DNA of 64,000 bases from Opitutaceae bacterium (GCA_019455245.1 JACFMR010000018.1:28445-92444); one strand, 5' to 3'; positions 33,984-43,216 are shown, counted from the first letter of the stretch. The notes: generated by a model not told the origin, from the letters alone. Numbers and translations: made by a program.

Positions 33984-36116
33984 ATGAGTGACCAGACCAA
34001 GAGCCGAAGTGCCAATCCTGCGGTCAGCCGGTGGTTCTTTGTCTGCTTCCTTGTCGCGCTGGCGTTTCATTTCTGGGGCATGACGGTCGGTTGGCAGAGC
34101 AAGAATCTGCCGGGCAATGAATTTCGTCAGACCCAGACGGCGATCTCCACTTACTGGATCGAGGCCGACAACGATTTCTCACCGGCGTATCCCACGCCGG
34201 TGCTCGGTAAACCATGGTCCATCCCGATGGAGTTTCCCCTGTATCAGTGGATCACGGTGGCGGTGCATCGGACCACCGACTGGAGCCTGACCAAATCAGG
34301 GCGGGCGGTCAGCATCGCGTGCTTTTATCTGCTGTTGCCGGCGGTCTTCCTGCTGTTGCGGCGCTGGCGGGTGGCGACCGGTCATCGCTGGGCGGTGCTG
34401 GCGGTGATTGTGAGTTGTCCGTTCTACATCTATTTCACCCGCGGGGTGCTGATCGAAACGATGGCCCTGCTGTGCAGCCTCTGGTTCTGGGTCGCTTTTG
34501 AACGGGCGGTGGCCGGGCGCAGCAAGGCTTGGCTGGCGGTGGCGGTGTTGGCCGGGAGCGGGGCCGGGTTGGTGAAGGTCACCACCTTCCTGTTATATCT
34601 GCTGCCGGCGGCGGTCTGGGCGCTGACCCGGTTGTGGCGCCACCGCCGGTCCGAATGGCGCACCGACCTGGTTTGGATGACGGCTTCGGTGGCGGTGCCC
34701 TTTGCGGTGACATTGTGGTGGCTGCAATATGCGGATGCGACCAAAGCACAGAACCCACTGGCGGCCTTCATCGTCTCGGGCAACCTGACCGAGTTCAACC
34801 TGGGGACCAACGCCACGCGGTTTTCGGCGGAGTTGTGGCTGACCAAACTGCGCATGGTCGCAACCAATCTCACGGCCCTGCCGGTCCTGCTGGGCTGCGC
34901 CCTGTTGTTGCTTGGACCGGCGCGCCGGCGCTGGCGCGAAGTGTTGGCCTGTCTTGGTTGGTTTGCCGCGGTGCTGTTGCTGTTCCCGGTGCTTTATGCG
35001 CTGCACGATTATTATTACGCGGCCAACACGGTGCTGCTGCTCCTGGCGATCGGGCTGGTGGTGGTGGCCTTGGCGGAGTCGCAGGTCTCGGTTTGGCTAA
35101 AGGTGTTTGTGCTAGCCGTGGTGTTGGGTGGGCAAGGGTGGCGGTATCTCGATCATTATTATCCGTCACAGAGCCAGATCACGGAAGGCGGGGACGGGCT
35201 GACGCGATCGCTGCAGGGAGTCACCCAGCCGCGTGACGTGATTGTGGTGCTCGGGCAGGACTGGAGTTCGATCACCCCTTATTACGCCCGGCGCCGGGCG
35301 TTGATGATGCGGGACAAGATCGCCCACGATCCGGATCTGGTTGAGACGGCGTTGCGAAATCTGGACGGGGAAAAAATCGGCGCCCTCGTGATCGTCGGAT
35401 CCGACAAGGCGGGCGAACAGTGGCTCATCGATCGGGCGGCGGCGCGTGGGCTGGGCCGGCAGCCCACCTACCTGTGGCGCAATGCCCGGGTTTTTGTGCC
35501 GCGCGCACGTGAAGCCGAAACGGTGAAAATCCTGATGACCCAAAACTATCCCGAAGTCTCCGTCGCCTCCGGAGTGGAGGTTCCGAGACGGAATCTTGCC
35601 AATCATTGGGTTACCGTGGCGGACCTCTGGCCGTGGGAGCGTACTCCGTTTCTCGAGATGGCGCCGCAACCGGTGCGGTTTTTCTCCCAGTTCGGTCCGG
35701 CGGCGGATGGATCGAGCGGAGTGCTCATGTTTGGGGCCCATCCCGAGACGCGGTTGGTGTTCCGGTTGCCGGCCGGGTCGCATGTGCTGCGGGCTGCAGT
35801 GCAGTTGAAACTGGATGCCTATCGGGCGGACTTGGCCGACAATGAGGCGACCGATGGAGTTGAAATAGTGCTCAATGTCATCGCGCCGGATGGCACCACC
35901 AGAACCTTGGCGTCACGCTATTTTGATCCGCGCCAAAACCAGGCCGACCGGGGGGAGCGCCGGCCGTTGGAATTTGGGTTCGCGTTGGAGCAAGCAGCGG
36001 AGGTTGAACTCGTGTTTTTGCCCGGACCGGCCGGAAACCTTACGCGGGATTGGATCGAACTCGGGCCGTTGACGATCACGCCGGTCGGTCACCGGATCTC
36101 CACCGAGGCCCAGTAG
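33984..36116 (+). CDS. GT-C membrane glycosyltransferase (EFRQ family) with C-terminal beta domain
   Basis: 710 residues from ATG 33984. The first loop 'GNEFRQTQTAISTYWI', then 'LGKPWSIPMEFPLYQW' and 'FYIYFTRGVLIETMAL', places it with 18640, 20785 and 36089. About ten helices run to roughly residue 390. The soluble tail ends in the shared beta domain: 'ATDGVEIVLNV', 'RYFDPRQNQADRGER' and 'TRDWIELGPL'. The protein is clearly more diverged from the 18640/20785 pair than those two are from each other. Its last 28 bases overlap the end of the opposite-strand gene at 36089. Confidence 0.85.
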   Translation: MSDQTKSRSANPAVSRWFFVCFLVALAFHFWGMTVGWQSKNLPGNEFRQTQTAISTYWIEADNDFSPAYPTPVLGKPWSIPMEFPLYQWITVAVHRTTDWSLTKSGRAVSIACFYLLLPAVFLLLRRWRVATGHRWAVLAVIVSCPFYIYFTRGVLIETMALLCSLWFWVAFERAVAGRSKAWLAVAVLAGSGAGLVKVTTFLLYLLPAAVWALTRLWRHRRSEWRTDLVWMTASVAVPFAVTLWWLQYADATKAQNPLAAFIVSGNLTEFNLGTNATRFSAELWLTKLRMVATNLTALPVLLGCALLLLGPARRRWREVLACLGWFAAVLLLFPVLYALHDYYYAANTVLLLLAIGLVVVALAESQVSVWLKVFVLAVVLGGQGWRYLDHYYPSQSQITEGGDGLTRSLQGVTQPRDVIVVLGQDWSSITPYYARRRALMMRDKIAHDPDLVETALRNLDGEKIGALVIVGSDKAGEQWLIDRAAARGLGRQPTYLWRNARVFVPRAREAETVKILMTQNYPEVSVASGVEVPRRNLANHWVTVADLWPWERTPFLEMAPQPVRFFSQFGPAADGSSGVLMFGAHPETRLVFRLPAGSHVLRAAVQLKLDAYRADLADNEATDGVEIVLNVIAPDGTTRTLASRYFDPRQNQADRGERRPLEFGFALEQAAEVELVFLPGPAGNLTRDWIELGPLTITPVGHRISTEAQ

Positions 36117-38104
36117 GCCCAATCGTTGGCGGGATTGCCTGCCGGGCCGTTGCCCAAGCGCAGGATCAACCGGCCGGCGAAAGGGCGCGGCAGCGCAACG
36201 TGGATGGGCTGCGGGCCCCGGTCGTCTGCATTCCGCGCAGGATCAAGGAAACGGGAGCTGAGCGGTCGACGGGTGCCGTCGGCAAACTCCTGCAGGATGT
36301 CCACAGTGATGCCGTCGCTGATCACCGGCTGCCCGGGCGCAACCGCGGCATCTTGCAGCCCGGCCATGGCGATGAGTTCGCCCGCAGTGGAGGGGACTTC
36401 GAAGATGAGTTCCGACGGCGCATGCGCGTTGAGAATGGCACGGCCATCCAAGGTGGCGGCGCTCAGGCCGTAGCGACTGCGGACGGTCATCGGCGGAGGT
36501 GTGAACAGGTCTTTGGTGTCTCCGGGCAACGCGGTTTCAGCCAACTCGTCGTCCACCGCCGGGGCGGTGGCGCCGGTGCCGGGCAGGTAGAGATCGAAAT
36601 CGGTGTCGCTGGCGGCCGGGACGGGATTGAGCTGAAAGCGGGCGGCCCGACTTTGGATGAAGCGCTGGTCCTGACGCAGTTTGGCGCCGTGCACGACCAT
36701 GGCCGCGAATGGTGTGACGGCCCCGGGTTTGGTCTGCAGGCGGTCGATCACAGCTTCCAGCACCGCGAATTCGTTTTCGCGTTCGCCCGGCACCATGACG
36801 GTGCGGCGTTGCATGTAGTAGGGCAGCAGCGGATTCCAATCGGCGCCGTAGATCAGCACCACGCCGTTCTCCGGCACATGGGCCTTGATGATGTCGGCCA
36901 TCGCGGGCGGCGGCGGAGCGGGGTTGCGGTGGTGCGAAGCGTAACCGCGATAATAGGCGTTGCCTTGGGCGATCAGGACAATTGCGAGGGCGAGCCAGTT
37001 GAAACCGCGCGGCAAACGCGGCTCATCCCAAACCGAGGCGATGATGATGCCGGCGGCGGTCAGCAGCAGGAGGGCGTTGGCGGCGTAGTAGTAATCGTGC
37101 AGATGGTAAAGGTTCGCGAAAACCAGCGGTCCGCTGAAAAAGCCGATCAACGCGATGCCGGCGCTCCAGCGGGCCCGGACCGAAGCAAAGAGGGTGCAGA
37201 GCAGGGCGACGGCGAAGGCGGCCCCGGTCAGGTTGTGAGCGGAGATTGTTTCCTGCAGGTGCAACCAGAACGACCAGTCACCGCGCAGAGTCCAACTGCC
37301 AAAGTTCCAGCCCTGCAGTTCCCGGGCGGTGAGAAAGCCGGAGAACGGATTCGAGTCCTTGACCGCGTCGCCAAATCGCACCCACCACCAGGCGGCGCCG
37401 AGTGAAAGCAAGGCCGGCGCAATGGCGGCCACCGCCAGGCGGATGTTCTGACCGCCGTCGGCAGTGCGACGTTGCCATGCGGCCAGGCAAAGCGCGGCCG
37501 CCGGCAGGCCAAAGACCACGAACGTGGTGACCTTGGTGAGCGCCGCCATGACTGCGAAAATGACGGTTATGATGATCCACCCGACGGTGGGTTTGGCGAG
37601 TGAGCGACGGAGCAAGGCCAAAAACCAGACACACAGGCAGAGCCCGGTGGTTTCGATCATGAACGTGCGGCCGTAGAACAGGTAGACCGGTGCGGTCAGT
37701 ATCAAGGCGTGAACAATGAGCCGGCGGGAGTGTGCCAGTCCCGCCAACGCGAGCAGGTCGTGCAGGGCCGGCAGACACGCGAGCAGCATCAACACGCTGA
37801 CCAACCGGCCGGCCTGTTCCAGCGGGATGCCCGTGATCTGATGCACCGTTGCCGTGATGACCTGATAGGTGGGGAACTCCATCGGGATCGACCATGGCGG
37901 TCCAAACAGGGGGGTGGGGTAGGCAAGTTGCCATCCGTCCTCGACCATCCAGTGGGTGCTCAGTGCGGTTTGCAGCTGGCGAAATTCATACCGGTCCAGC
38001 AAGGAGGCGTGCCACGAGCGGGTGAGCTGCCCAACCGCAACCAGCGCCACGAGGGCAAACATCACCCACAGCGCGCGCGAAGATTTTGCCGGTGCGGAGT
38101 TCAT
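36089..38104 (-). CDS. GT-C membrane glycosyltransferase (EFRQ family) with C-terminal beta domain
   Basis: 671 residues from ATG 38104, two bases after the stop of the epimerase gene; a TTG at 38110 is the only longer start. Its loop 'DRYEFRQLQTALSTHWM', 'FGPPWSIPMEFPTYQ' and 'YLFYGRTFMIETTGL' mark the same family as 33984. About ten helices are followed by a soluble tail with 'SDGITVDILQEF', 'RFLDPARNADDRGPQ' and 'ANDWAYWASVEI'. It is last in the minus-strand run 44553-36089, directly behind sugar-nucleotide and glycosyltransferase genes, which supports a role in the same glycan pathway. Confidence 0.85.
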   Translation of the reverse strand: MNSAPAKSSRALWVMFALVALVAVGQLTRSWHASLLDRYEFRQLQTALSTHWMVEDGWQLAYPTPLFGPPWSIPMEFPTYQVITATVHQITGIPLEQAGRLVSVLMLLACLPALHDLLALAGLAHSRRLIVHALILTAPVYLFYGRTFMIETTGLCLCVWFLALLRRSLAKPTVGWIIITVIFAVMAALTKVTTFVVFGLPAAALCLAAWQRRTADGGQNIRLAVAAIAPALLSLGAAWWWVRFGDAVKDSNPFSGFLTARELQGWNFGSWTLRGDWSFWLHLQETISAHNLTGAAFAVALLCTLFASVRARWSAGIALIGFFSGPLVFANLYHLHDYYYAANALLLLTAAGIIIASVWDEPRLPRGFNWLALAIVLIAQGNAYYRGYASHHRNPAPPPPAMADIIKAHVPENGVVLIYGADWNPLLPYYMQRRTVMVPGERENEFAVLEAVIDRLQTKPGAVTPFAAMVVHGAKLRQDQRFIQSRAARFQLNPVPAASDTDFDLYLPGTGATAPAVDDELAETALPGDTKDLFTPPPMTVRSRYGLSAATLDGRAILNAHAPSELIFEVPSTAGELIAMAGLQDAAVAPGQPVISDGITVDILQEFADGTRRPLSSRFLDPARNADDRGPQPIHVALPRPFAGRLILRLGNGPAGNPANDWAYWASVEIR

Positions 38105-38106
38105 GC

Positions 38107-39018
38107 TCAATGATCGACGTAGCCGGCCACGGAGCGCCTGATGCCTTCATCCAGGCTGACCTGCGGTTGCCAGCCCGTGGCAGCAATCAATTTCGCCGGA
38201 TCCAAGCGGCTGTCCTGCACATCCCAAGCCGGCGCGGGCCGCGACTCGGTGGAGATCGATCGATGCGTGTGCTGTTCGACGAGGGCGATGACCTCGGAGA
38301 TTCGGTGCGAGCTGCCGGCGCACACGTTGAAGACGCCTTGGAGCCGTTGAGCGAGGATGTGATACAGCGCGGCGATGAAATCGGTGTAGTAGAGGAAATC
38401 CTTGCAGGCATGACCATCGCCCCAAAGTGGCAACGGCTTCTCTTCCACCGCTGCGCGGATGGCGTGGGGAATGATGCCTTGCGGACGACCGTCCGGCACC
38501 GGGTAGCCGTAGGGATTCGAGATGCGGAGAATGGCTGCCGACAGACCGCCGGCCGCCGCGGCCTGCAGGATCAGCTGTTCGGCCGCGAGCTTGGCCCGAC
38601 CATAATGGCCCGGCGGATGGCAGGGGTCGGTTTCGCGATTGGGTCGGCCGGGGGCGTTGCCGTAGACGGCGCCACCGGAGGAGAAAAACACAAGGTGTGG
38701 TCGGTGGGATTCCGGCCGGGCGACGAGTTCCGTCAAAAACCGCTCCAACCAGGGCAGATCATGGGCTTGCTCCATGCCCGGCGATTTTTCCGATGTGGCC
38801 GGCAGGGTGCTCCAAGCGAGATGAAGCAGGGTGTCCTTCGCGTGCAGGTGGCCGGGTTGCAGCAGCGCATCAAGTGGCTGCAGGCCTGAACCGCCCTCGC
38901 GCGAATACAGCGTCGTGGCATACGCCGGCGCAAAAAAGTGATCGGCGATAAGTGAGGCCAGGCGACCGCGACCTCCGGTGACAAGCAGACGGTGCGGTCG
39001 TTTAACGTGGGAAGACAT
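38107..39018 (-). CDS. NAD-dependent nucleotide-sugar epimerase/dehydratase (extended SDR)
   Basis: 303 residues from ATG 39018. An N-terminal 'LLVTGGRGRLAS' is the Rossmann glycine motif, slightly off the usual GxxGxxG. 'VFFSSGGAVYG' supplies the catalytic Ser region and 'YGRAKLAAE' the YxxxK pair near residues 140-145. 'ISNPYGYPVPDG', 'FLYYTDFIAAL' and 'VFNVCAGSS' are typical of GalE/WbpP-like enzymes. It most likely epimerises or dehydrates an NDP-hexose to supply the transferases; the exact substrate is not visible. It sits 6 bp after the GT4 gene and 2 bp before the GT-C gene. Confidence 0.88.
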   Translation of the reverse strand: MSSHVKRPHRLLVTGGRGRLASLIADHFFAPAYATTLYSREGGSGLQPLDALLQPGHLHAKDTLLHLAWSTLPATSEKSPGMEQAHDLPWLERFLTELVARPESHRPHLVFFSSGGAVYGNAPGRPNRETDPCHPPGHYGRAKLAAEQLILQAAAAGGLSAAILRISNPYGYPVPDGRPQGIIPHAIRAAVEEKPLPLWGDGHACKDFLYYTDFIAALYHILAQRLQGVFNVCAGSSHRISEVIALVEQHTHRSISTESRPAPAWDVQDSRLDPAKLIAATGWQPQVSLDEGIRRSVAGYVDH

Positions 39019-39024
39019 GGCCGG

Positions 39025-40932
39025 TCAGGCTGTCAGCCCGGCATAGAATTTTGCAAGCGCGGCGGCGCTGCGGGACCAGCTGAAATGTGATTGGCTGAAG
39101 GCCGCGGCGCCTTGGGCCAGCCGTTCACGCAACGCGGGATCGCGCCGCAGTGCGGTGATGGCCTTGGCGATGCCGTCCGCATCGGCGCGCTCCAGCACAT
39201 AGGCGTCTTCGCCGTGCCGCAATTGCAGGCCGAGATTGGTGCGGGGCAAAATCACCGGACGGCCGAGGGCGAAGAACTCCGGCAGCTTGGAGGGAAACCG
39301 GTAGTCGTTGAAGGCATCCGCCTCGCCGGGTTGCACGAAAACGTCTGCCAGCGCCATGAGCGGCGGCAGATGGCGGTGATGATGAACCTGCCCCAAGGCC
39401 AGCACGTGGGGCTCCACCGCCGGGGCTAGCGCACCTAAGAACTCTACCCGGTCCAGCCCGGTGCGGATCAGCAGGGTGGGCTCGCCGGCTTGGTTCAGAC
39501 GCAGCACCGCCTCGTAGAGCGCGCGGACCTCGGTGGCGTTCGCGGCATGAACGTTGCCATGGTAAAACAGCACGAGCGTATCTGTCGGCAATCCCAGTGC
39601 GGCGCGAAAATCATGCGGAACCGGGCGGGGAAAAAAGCAACGGGCATCAGCGGCGGGGGTGATCGTGAGGTGCGGTTTGCCGGCCGGGACGAATTCGGTC
39701 AGCCGCTCCGTGATCACGGTGATGCCATCAGCCGCCGCCAACAGCGCGTGGCTGTGGTGCGGGTGCGAAAGATCACCGGGGATCAGCGGTTCGAGCTCCT
39801 GATCGCTCAGCGCATCAAGTTCGGCGAACGGGCGGCCCAGCGAAACGCCGAGCACCTGCTGCTCATTGTCCTCCAGGTGTACCACCAGTTTTGCCGCATG
39901 CCGCCGGCACAGGGTTTGTGCGAGTTGCCTGACGTTTTCGCGGGTGGTCCACGCATGAATCACATCGGGACCGCGTTGATCCTCGAAACTCACGCCCGCC
40001 ATGGCCTCGCGATGTGTGATGCCGCGAAAGCGGGGTTCCTTGTGCCGGGTAATCGTGTCCGCATCGTGCGCGACCGCGACCAGGCAACGGTGGCCCGTGG
40101 CGGCGAGCTCATTGGCCAGTGCGGCCACATGAAGCGCGTTGTTCGCGGCGAAGCTGCCGGGCAGGATGAAAAGGATGTTCTGCGGATTTGAGGTCCGCTC
40201 AGCGGAGGGGCTGACCGCCTTCTGTTGCGATGACAGGGCAACGCGCGGAGTTTTCCAGTCCAAGGCAACGGGGTGATTTTCATCCACCGGCACGGCCACG
40301 GAGCGGTTGGTGCGGAAGATGGCGCACGATCCGTCGGCCAACCGGGCCCTGAGTCGCAAGGCGCCGAAACCGGCGGACAGGATGGTTTTGCTTTTGAAGC
40401 CCGCGCTGGCCGCATCCGGCCGGTCGGGTTGGTCGGCGAGATCGGGGCGGGGACGTCCGATCTCGCAGGGGACTTCCTGATGACCGTAACGCAGGGAGAG
40501 CGCGGTCACTGGTTGCGTGGGATGAAGTGCCCAACCTTCAAGATGAATGCGCTCCCGATAGCAATCCTCGGCGGCCGGTGTTTCCACGCCGGCTAGGAAC
40601 GCCGGGGCGCTAACGGCGAGGCTCAGTTCACGCAAGCAATGCCAGTGACCGTCGGCAGCAGCGGCTTCGATCCGGATTGAATGCACACCTCCAGGCATGC
40701 GCCCGGTGATGGTGAAGCCGCAATTGCCGGCGGCTGGTTCGGCCGGCAACAGCGCCGGTACATCGGGGCGCGGATGGCGCGCGGTTTGCGGGAGCACGCC
40801 ATCGGGCCAGGCGAGCCGCATCGTTGGCGGCTGATTCGCGCCCTCAATCAGGCACCAGCCGGTGATGGTCACAACGCCGTCCGTGGCTTGGAGCGGCAGA
40901 GGTGACTCGATCTCACCATGCAACCGCATCAT
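39025..40932 (-). CDS. GT4 glycosyltransferase with N-terminal GW modules
   Basis: 635 residues from ATG 40932, overlapping the upstream stop as ATGA; a TTG at 40983 would lie inside the coiled-coil gene. GW module 1 reads 'VVTITGWCLIEGA ... RHPRPDVPALLP'; module 2 reads 'IHLEGWALHPTQPVTALSL' and 'IGRPRPDLADQP'. The GT4 domain starts near residue 250 with 'ILFILPGSFAANNALHVAAL', has 'LFYHGNVHAANATEVRALY' in its second lobe, and ends with 'FPSKLPEFFALGRPVILP' near 544. This second-lobe motif is of another GT4 subgroup from the 'EESFPRV' enzymes in the island, so its donor is probably different. Confidence 0.86.
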   Translation of the reverse strand: MMRLHGEIESPLPLQATDGVVTITGWCLIEGANQPPTMRLAWPDGVLPQTARHPRPDVPALLPAEPAAGNCGFTITGRMPGGVHSIRIEAAAADGHWHCLRELSLAVSAPAFLAGVETPAAEDCYRERIHLEGWALHPTQPVTALSLRYGHQEVPCEIGRPRPDLADQPDRPDAASAGFKSKTILSAGFGALRLRARLADGSCAIFRTNRSVAVPVDENHPVALDWKTPRVALSSQQKAVSPSAERTSNPQNILFILPGSFAANNALHVAALANELAATGHRCLVAVAHDADTITRHKEPRFRGITHREAMAGVSFEDQRGPDVIHAWTTRENVRQLAQTLCRRHAAKLVVHLEDNEQQVLGVSLGRPFAELDALSDQELEPLIPGDLSHPHHSHALLAAADGITVITERLTEFVPAGKPHLTITPAADARCFFPRPVPHDFRAALGLPTDTLVLFYHGNVHAANATEVRALYEAVLRLNQAGEPTLLIRTGLDRVEFLGALAPAVEPHVLALGQVHHHRHLPPLMALADVFVQPGEADAFNDYRFPSKLPEFFALGRPVILPRTNLGLQLRHGEDAYVLERADADGIAKAITALRRDPALRERLAQGAAAFSQSHFSWSRSAAALAKFYAGLTA

Positions 40933-41489
40933 GGCCGGCGGGAGGTGAAGGCCCGTTCGAGGGACCGCAGCCACGCGGTCCAACGCCAGCTGCGCGAGGT
41001 CTTCATGGCGCGCTGTTCGGCATCCAGCTCCTGCAGTCTCGCCAGGCGGGCTGCGCTTTCGGCCACCGTCGCGGCGAGCCTGGCTTGGAGCTGTCCCAGT
41101 TCATCCTGTTGCTCGCGATTTAACCCGGCCTGTTGGGCGATGAGGAGCTGCAGTTGGGCGATTTCGTCTTGGAGGAGATTTGCGCGATTGTTCGCCGTCT
41201 GCAGTTCGGTCCGGGTTTCCTCCAAGGCCTGGTTGGTCACATGCTGCATGTGGCGCAGGTGATCATATTGGGTCTGGAGTTCGGTGCGGACGGATTCGAG
41301 ATGGGCGGCTTCGCCCGATTTCCGGTCGGCGAGGCGTTGGGCGTCGGCCAGCAGTTTTTCCAAATCCGCCACGCGTGGATTCAGTTCGTCGCGCATGTCC
41401 TCCAACTCCATGATCCGCACCTGTGCGAGAATCAGTTGTTGACGGAGCAGGCGGATGTGTTCGTCCGGCGTGGCGGGGGCGGGATTCAT
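40929..41489 (-). CDS. Coiled-coil protein with C-terminal SRSWRWT motif
   Basis: 186 residues from ATG 41489. Residues ~15-150 are one long heptad-rich coiled coil full of Gln, Glu, Leu and Ala with no membrane segment. The C-terminus 'MKTSRSWRWTAWLRSLERAF' resembles the 'S.SWR.T.PLR' tails that I recall from bacterial glycosyltransferase proteins, where such tails follow a coiled coil. The stop overlaps the start of the GT4 gene by 4 bp, which argues for a stoichiometric partnership. It may be a scaffold, chain-length ruler or membrane-tethering subunit. No enzymatic motif is present. Confidence 0.75.
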   Translation of the reverse strand: MNPAPATPDEHIRLLRQQLILAQVRIMELEDMRDELNPRVADLEKLLADAQRLADRKSGEAAHLESVRTELQTQYDHLRHMQHVTNQALEETRTELQTANNRANLLQDEIAQLQLLIAQQAGLNREQQDELGQLQARLAATVAESAARLARLQELDAEQRAMKTSRSWRWTAWLRSLERAFTSRRP

Positions 41490-41769
41490 CAGCGTTGGCT
41501 ACTCAACCATTCGGGACGCAAGGTTGTGAAGCCTATTGTTGTGGCGGACCGGTCAGCACGGTGACCGAATCGATCAGGCGCTGACAATGGGGGGCTTGGC
41601 CAAAACAACCGATGTCCGGGTGTAAACAGGCGCGAATGGCTCGTGTGAGACGCAGAGCACCGGGACGTTGAACGGGTTGTTGGATTCGCCTTGTCAGTAA
41701 ACTGCAGGGAAGTGCATGCGTCTCGCGGTTACGCCGATCCCCATGTCATACGGCCCGAGGAGCAAAATG
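41490..41769 (-). other. Gap before the coiled-coil/GT4/epimerase/GT-C operon
   Basis: About 280 bp without a credible gene; a plus-strand reading frame here is a shadow of the next gene. If the hairpin at 41770-41783 terminates transcription, the promoter of the downstream minus-strand genes should lie here. I could not fix a -35/-10 pair. Confidence 0.3.
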
Positions 41770-41783
41770 CCCCGACATCGGGG
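41770..41783 (-). terminator. Short GC hairpin after the methyltransferase-GT2 gene
   Basis: Directly after the TAA stop (41784-41786, minus strand) lies a perfect dyad of CCCCG and CGGGG around a 4-base loop, followed on the minus strand by 'cattttgc'. The stem is short and the T run only four long, so intrinsic termination is plausible but weak. Confidence 0.4.
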
Positions 41784-43205
41784 TTAAACGAACTTCAGTT
41801 TCCGCGCAGCAAACAGCACCATGCGCAGGAGCAGCCAGCCGTGACTCCAGCGATGGATGTTGGTCGAGCCGTAGGTGCGCTCCTTGTAACGGATGGGGAC
41901 ATCGGCGATCTTCAGGTTGAGTTTGGCGGCGCCAAACAGCAGGTCGAAATCACCGAAGGGATCGAAGTTGCCGAAATAGGTGCGGTTGGCCGCGATCCGG
42001 TCGTAATGGACGCGGCTCAGTACCTTTGTGCCGCAAAGCGTGTCCTTGACCGGCTGGCCGAGCAGCCAGGTGAAGATGAGGCCAAAGGTCTTGTTGGCGC
42101 AAAGGTTCAGGAACTGCATGGCCTCCTCGTCCATGGGGTAGACGAGGCGGCAGCCGTTGGCGAATTCAGCGCGGCCCGAGGCCAGCACTTCATAAAACTT
42201 GGGCAGCTCTTCCGGCGGCATGGTGAGATCCGCATCCAGGATCATCAGGATATCGCCGGTGGCGGCCGCGTAGCCGGTGCGCACGGCGTCGCCTTTGCCC
42301 TTGCCGGGCTGCTGCATGATCTTGATGGCGTGGTCGGGGTAGGCGGCCTTGACCCGTTGAATTTCCGCCCAGGTGTGGTCCGTGGAGTTGCCCTCGACAA
42401 AAATGAGTTCGGTGCCGGCCCCCATTTGGGGTGTGCGCAGGACGGCGGCCTCGATGTTGCCGGCCTCGTTGCGCGCAGGGATAACCACAGAAACAGTTGG
42501 CGGGGTTTGGGCGCTGCGATCAAGCTTCGGGCGCGCCACCACAAACACGGTCAGACAGAACCATTGCAACAGCGGGGCGAGCCAGCGGTTGACCAGTGCT
42601 TCCAAGCCCAACATTCGCACGGGGAGAAGCAGCCGGGATTGCGAAAAAATCGGCTGCCAGTCGGCCAACTGCATGAGGTTGACCACATCGGCGCGACTCA
42701 GCCAGCTGCTCAACGGCTGGTTCGAACGCAGGCCCAGCCAACGCGCAAGTGCGAGCAGCGGCCGCCAGAGGGAGGAGTAGAAATTGACGATGAGGCGGGT
42801 GTCCTCGTGGCTCACCCCGTGCAGTCGCGCTAGCAATTGCTGCACGTCGGCCGCCAGGTTCAGGGTGTCGGAAACAATGATGTAGTCGAACCGCTCGTCG
42901 AGCGTGAGGGTTTCACCGGCCTGCACATGGAATTCACCGTCCGGAACCTTGATTTTCGCGGCATCGATCTGGCGGGCGGAGAGATCCACGCCGACCTTGC
43001 GCCGGGCCTTGATCCCGGCCAGCAGCTCGCCGTTGCCGCAGCCGATTTCCAGCACCGAGGCGTTGGCGGGAATGAGGAGGTTGTAATAATGCGCCAGCAG
43101 GTACCGGTAGCCCTGCGCCGCCCGGTTCAGGGTGACCGGCGCGGCCTCATAAAAGGCACGGATGGAGTCGATGTGCTGGCGGGGAATGTCGGCGAGGTCT
43201 GACAT
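41784..43205 (-). CDS. Fusion of SAM-dependent methyltransferase and DPM1-like GT2
   Basis: 473 residues from ATG 43205. Residues ~45-160 are a class I methyltransferase fold with motif I 'VLEIGCGNGELLAG', an acidic 'VGVDLS' and 'FDYIIVSDTLNL'. Residues ~235-470 are a GT2 domain with 'VSVVIPARNEAGNIE', 'GKGKGDAVRTGYAAATG', the metal-binding 'DADLTMPP' and 'GTKVLSR', the layout of polyprenyl-phosphate mannosyl/glucosyltransferases. A hydrophobic stretch between them and one near the C-terminus could touch the membrane. Such an enzyme would make lipid-phosphate sugars, the donors that GT-C proteins use. The role of the methyltransferase half (sugar methylation or something else) is unknown. Confidence 0.88.
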   Translation of the reverse strand: MSDLADIPRQHIDSIRAFYEAAPVTLNRAAQGYRYLLAHYYNLLIPANASVLEIGCGNGELLAGIKARRKVGVDLSARQIDAAKIKVPDGEFHVQAGETLTLDERFDYIIVSDTLNLAADVQQLLARLHGVSHEDTRLIVNFYSSLWRPLLALARWLGLRSNQPLSSWLSRADVVNLMQLADWQPIFSQSRLLLPVRMLGLEALVNRWLAPLLQWFCLTVFVVARPKLDRSAQTPPTVSVVIPARNEAGNIEAAVLRTPQMGAGTELIFVEGNSTDHTWAEIQRVKAAYPDHAIKIMQQPGKGKGDAVRTGYAAATGDILMILDADLTMPPEELPKFYEVLASGRAEFANGCRLVYPMDEEAMQFLNLCANKTFGLIFTWLLGQPVKDTLCGTKVLSRVHYDRIAANRTYFGNFDPFGDFDLLFGAAKLNLKIADVPIRYKERTYGSTNIHRWSHGWLLLRMVLFAARKLKFV

Positions 43206-43216
43206 GCGGCAAGGTG

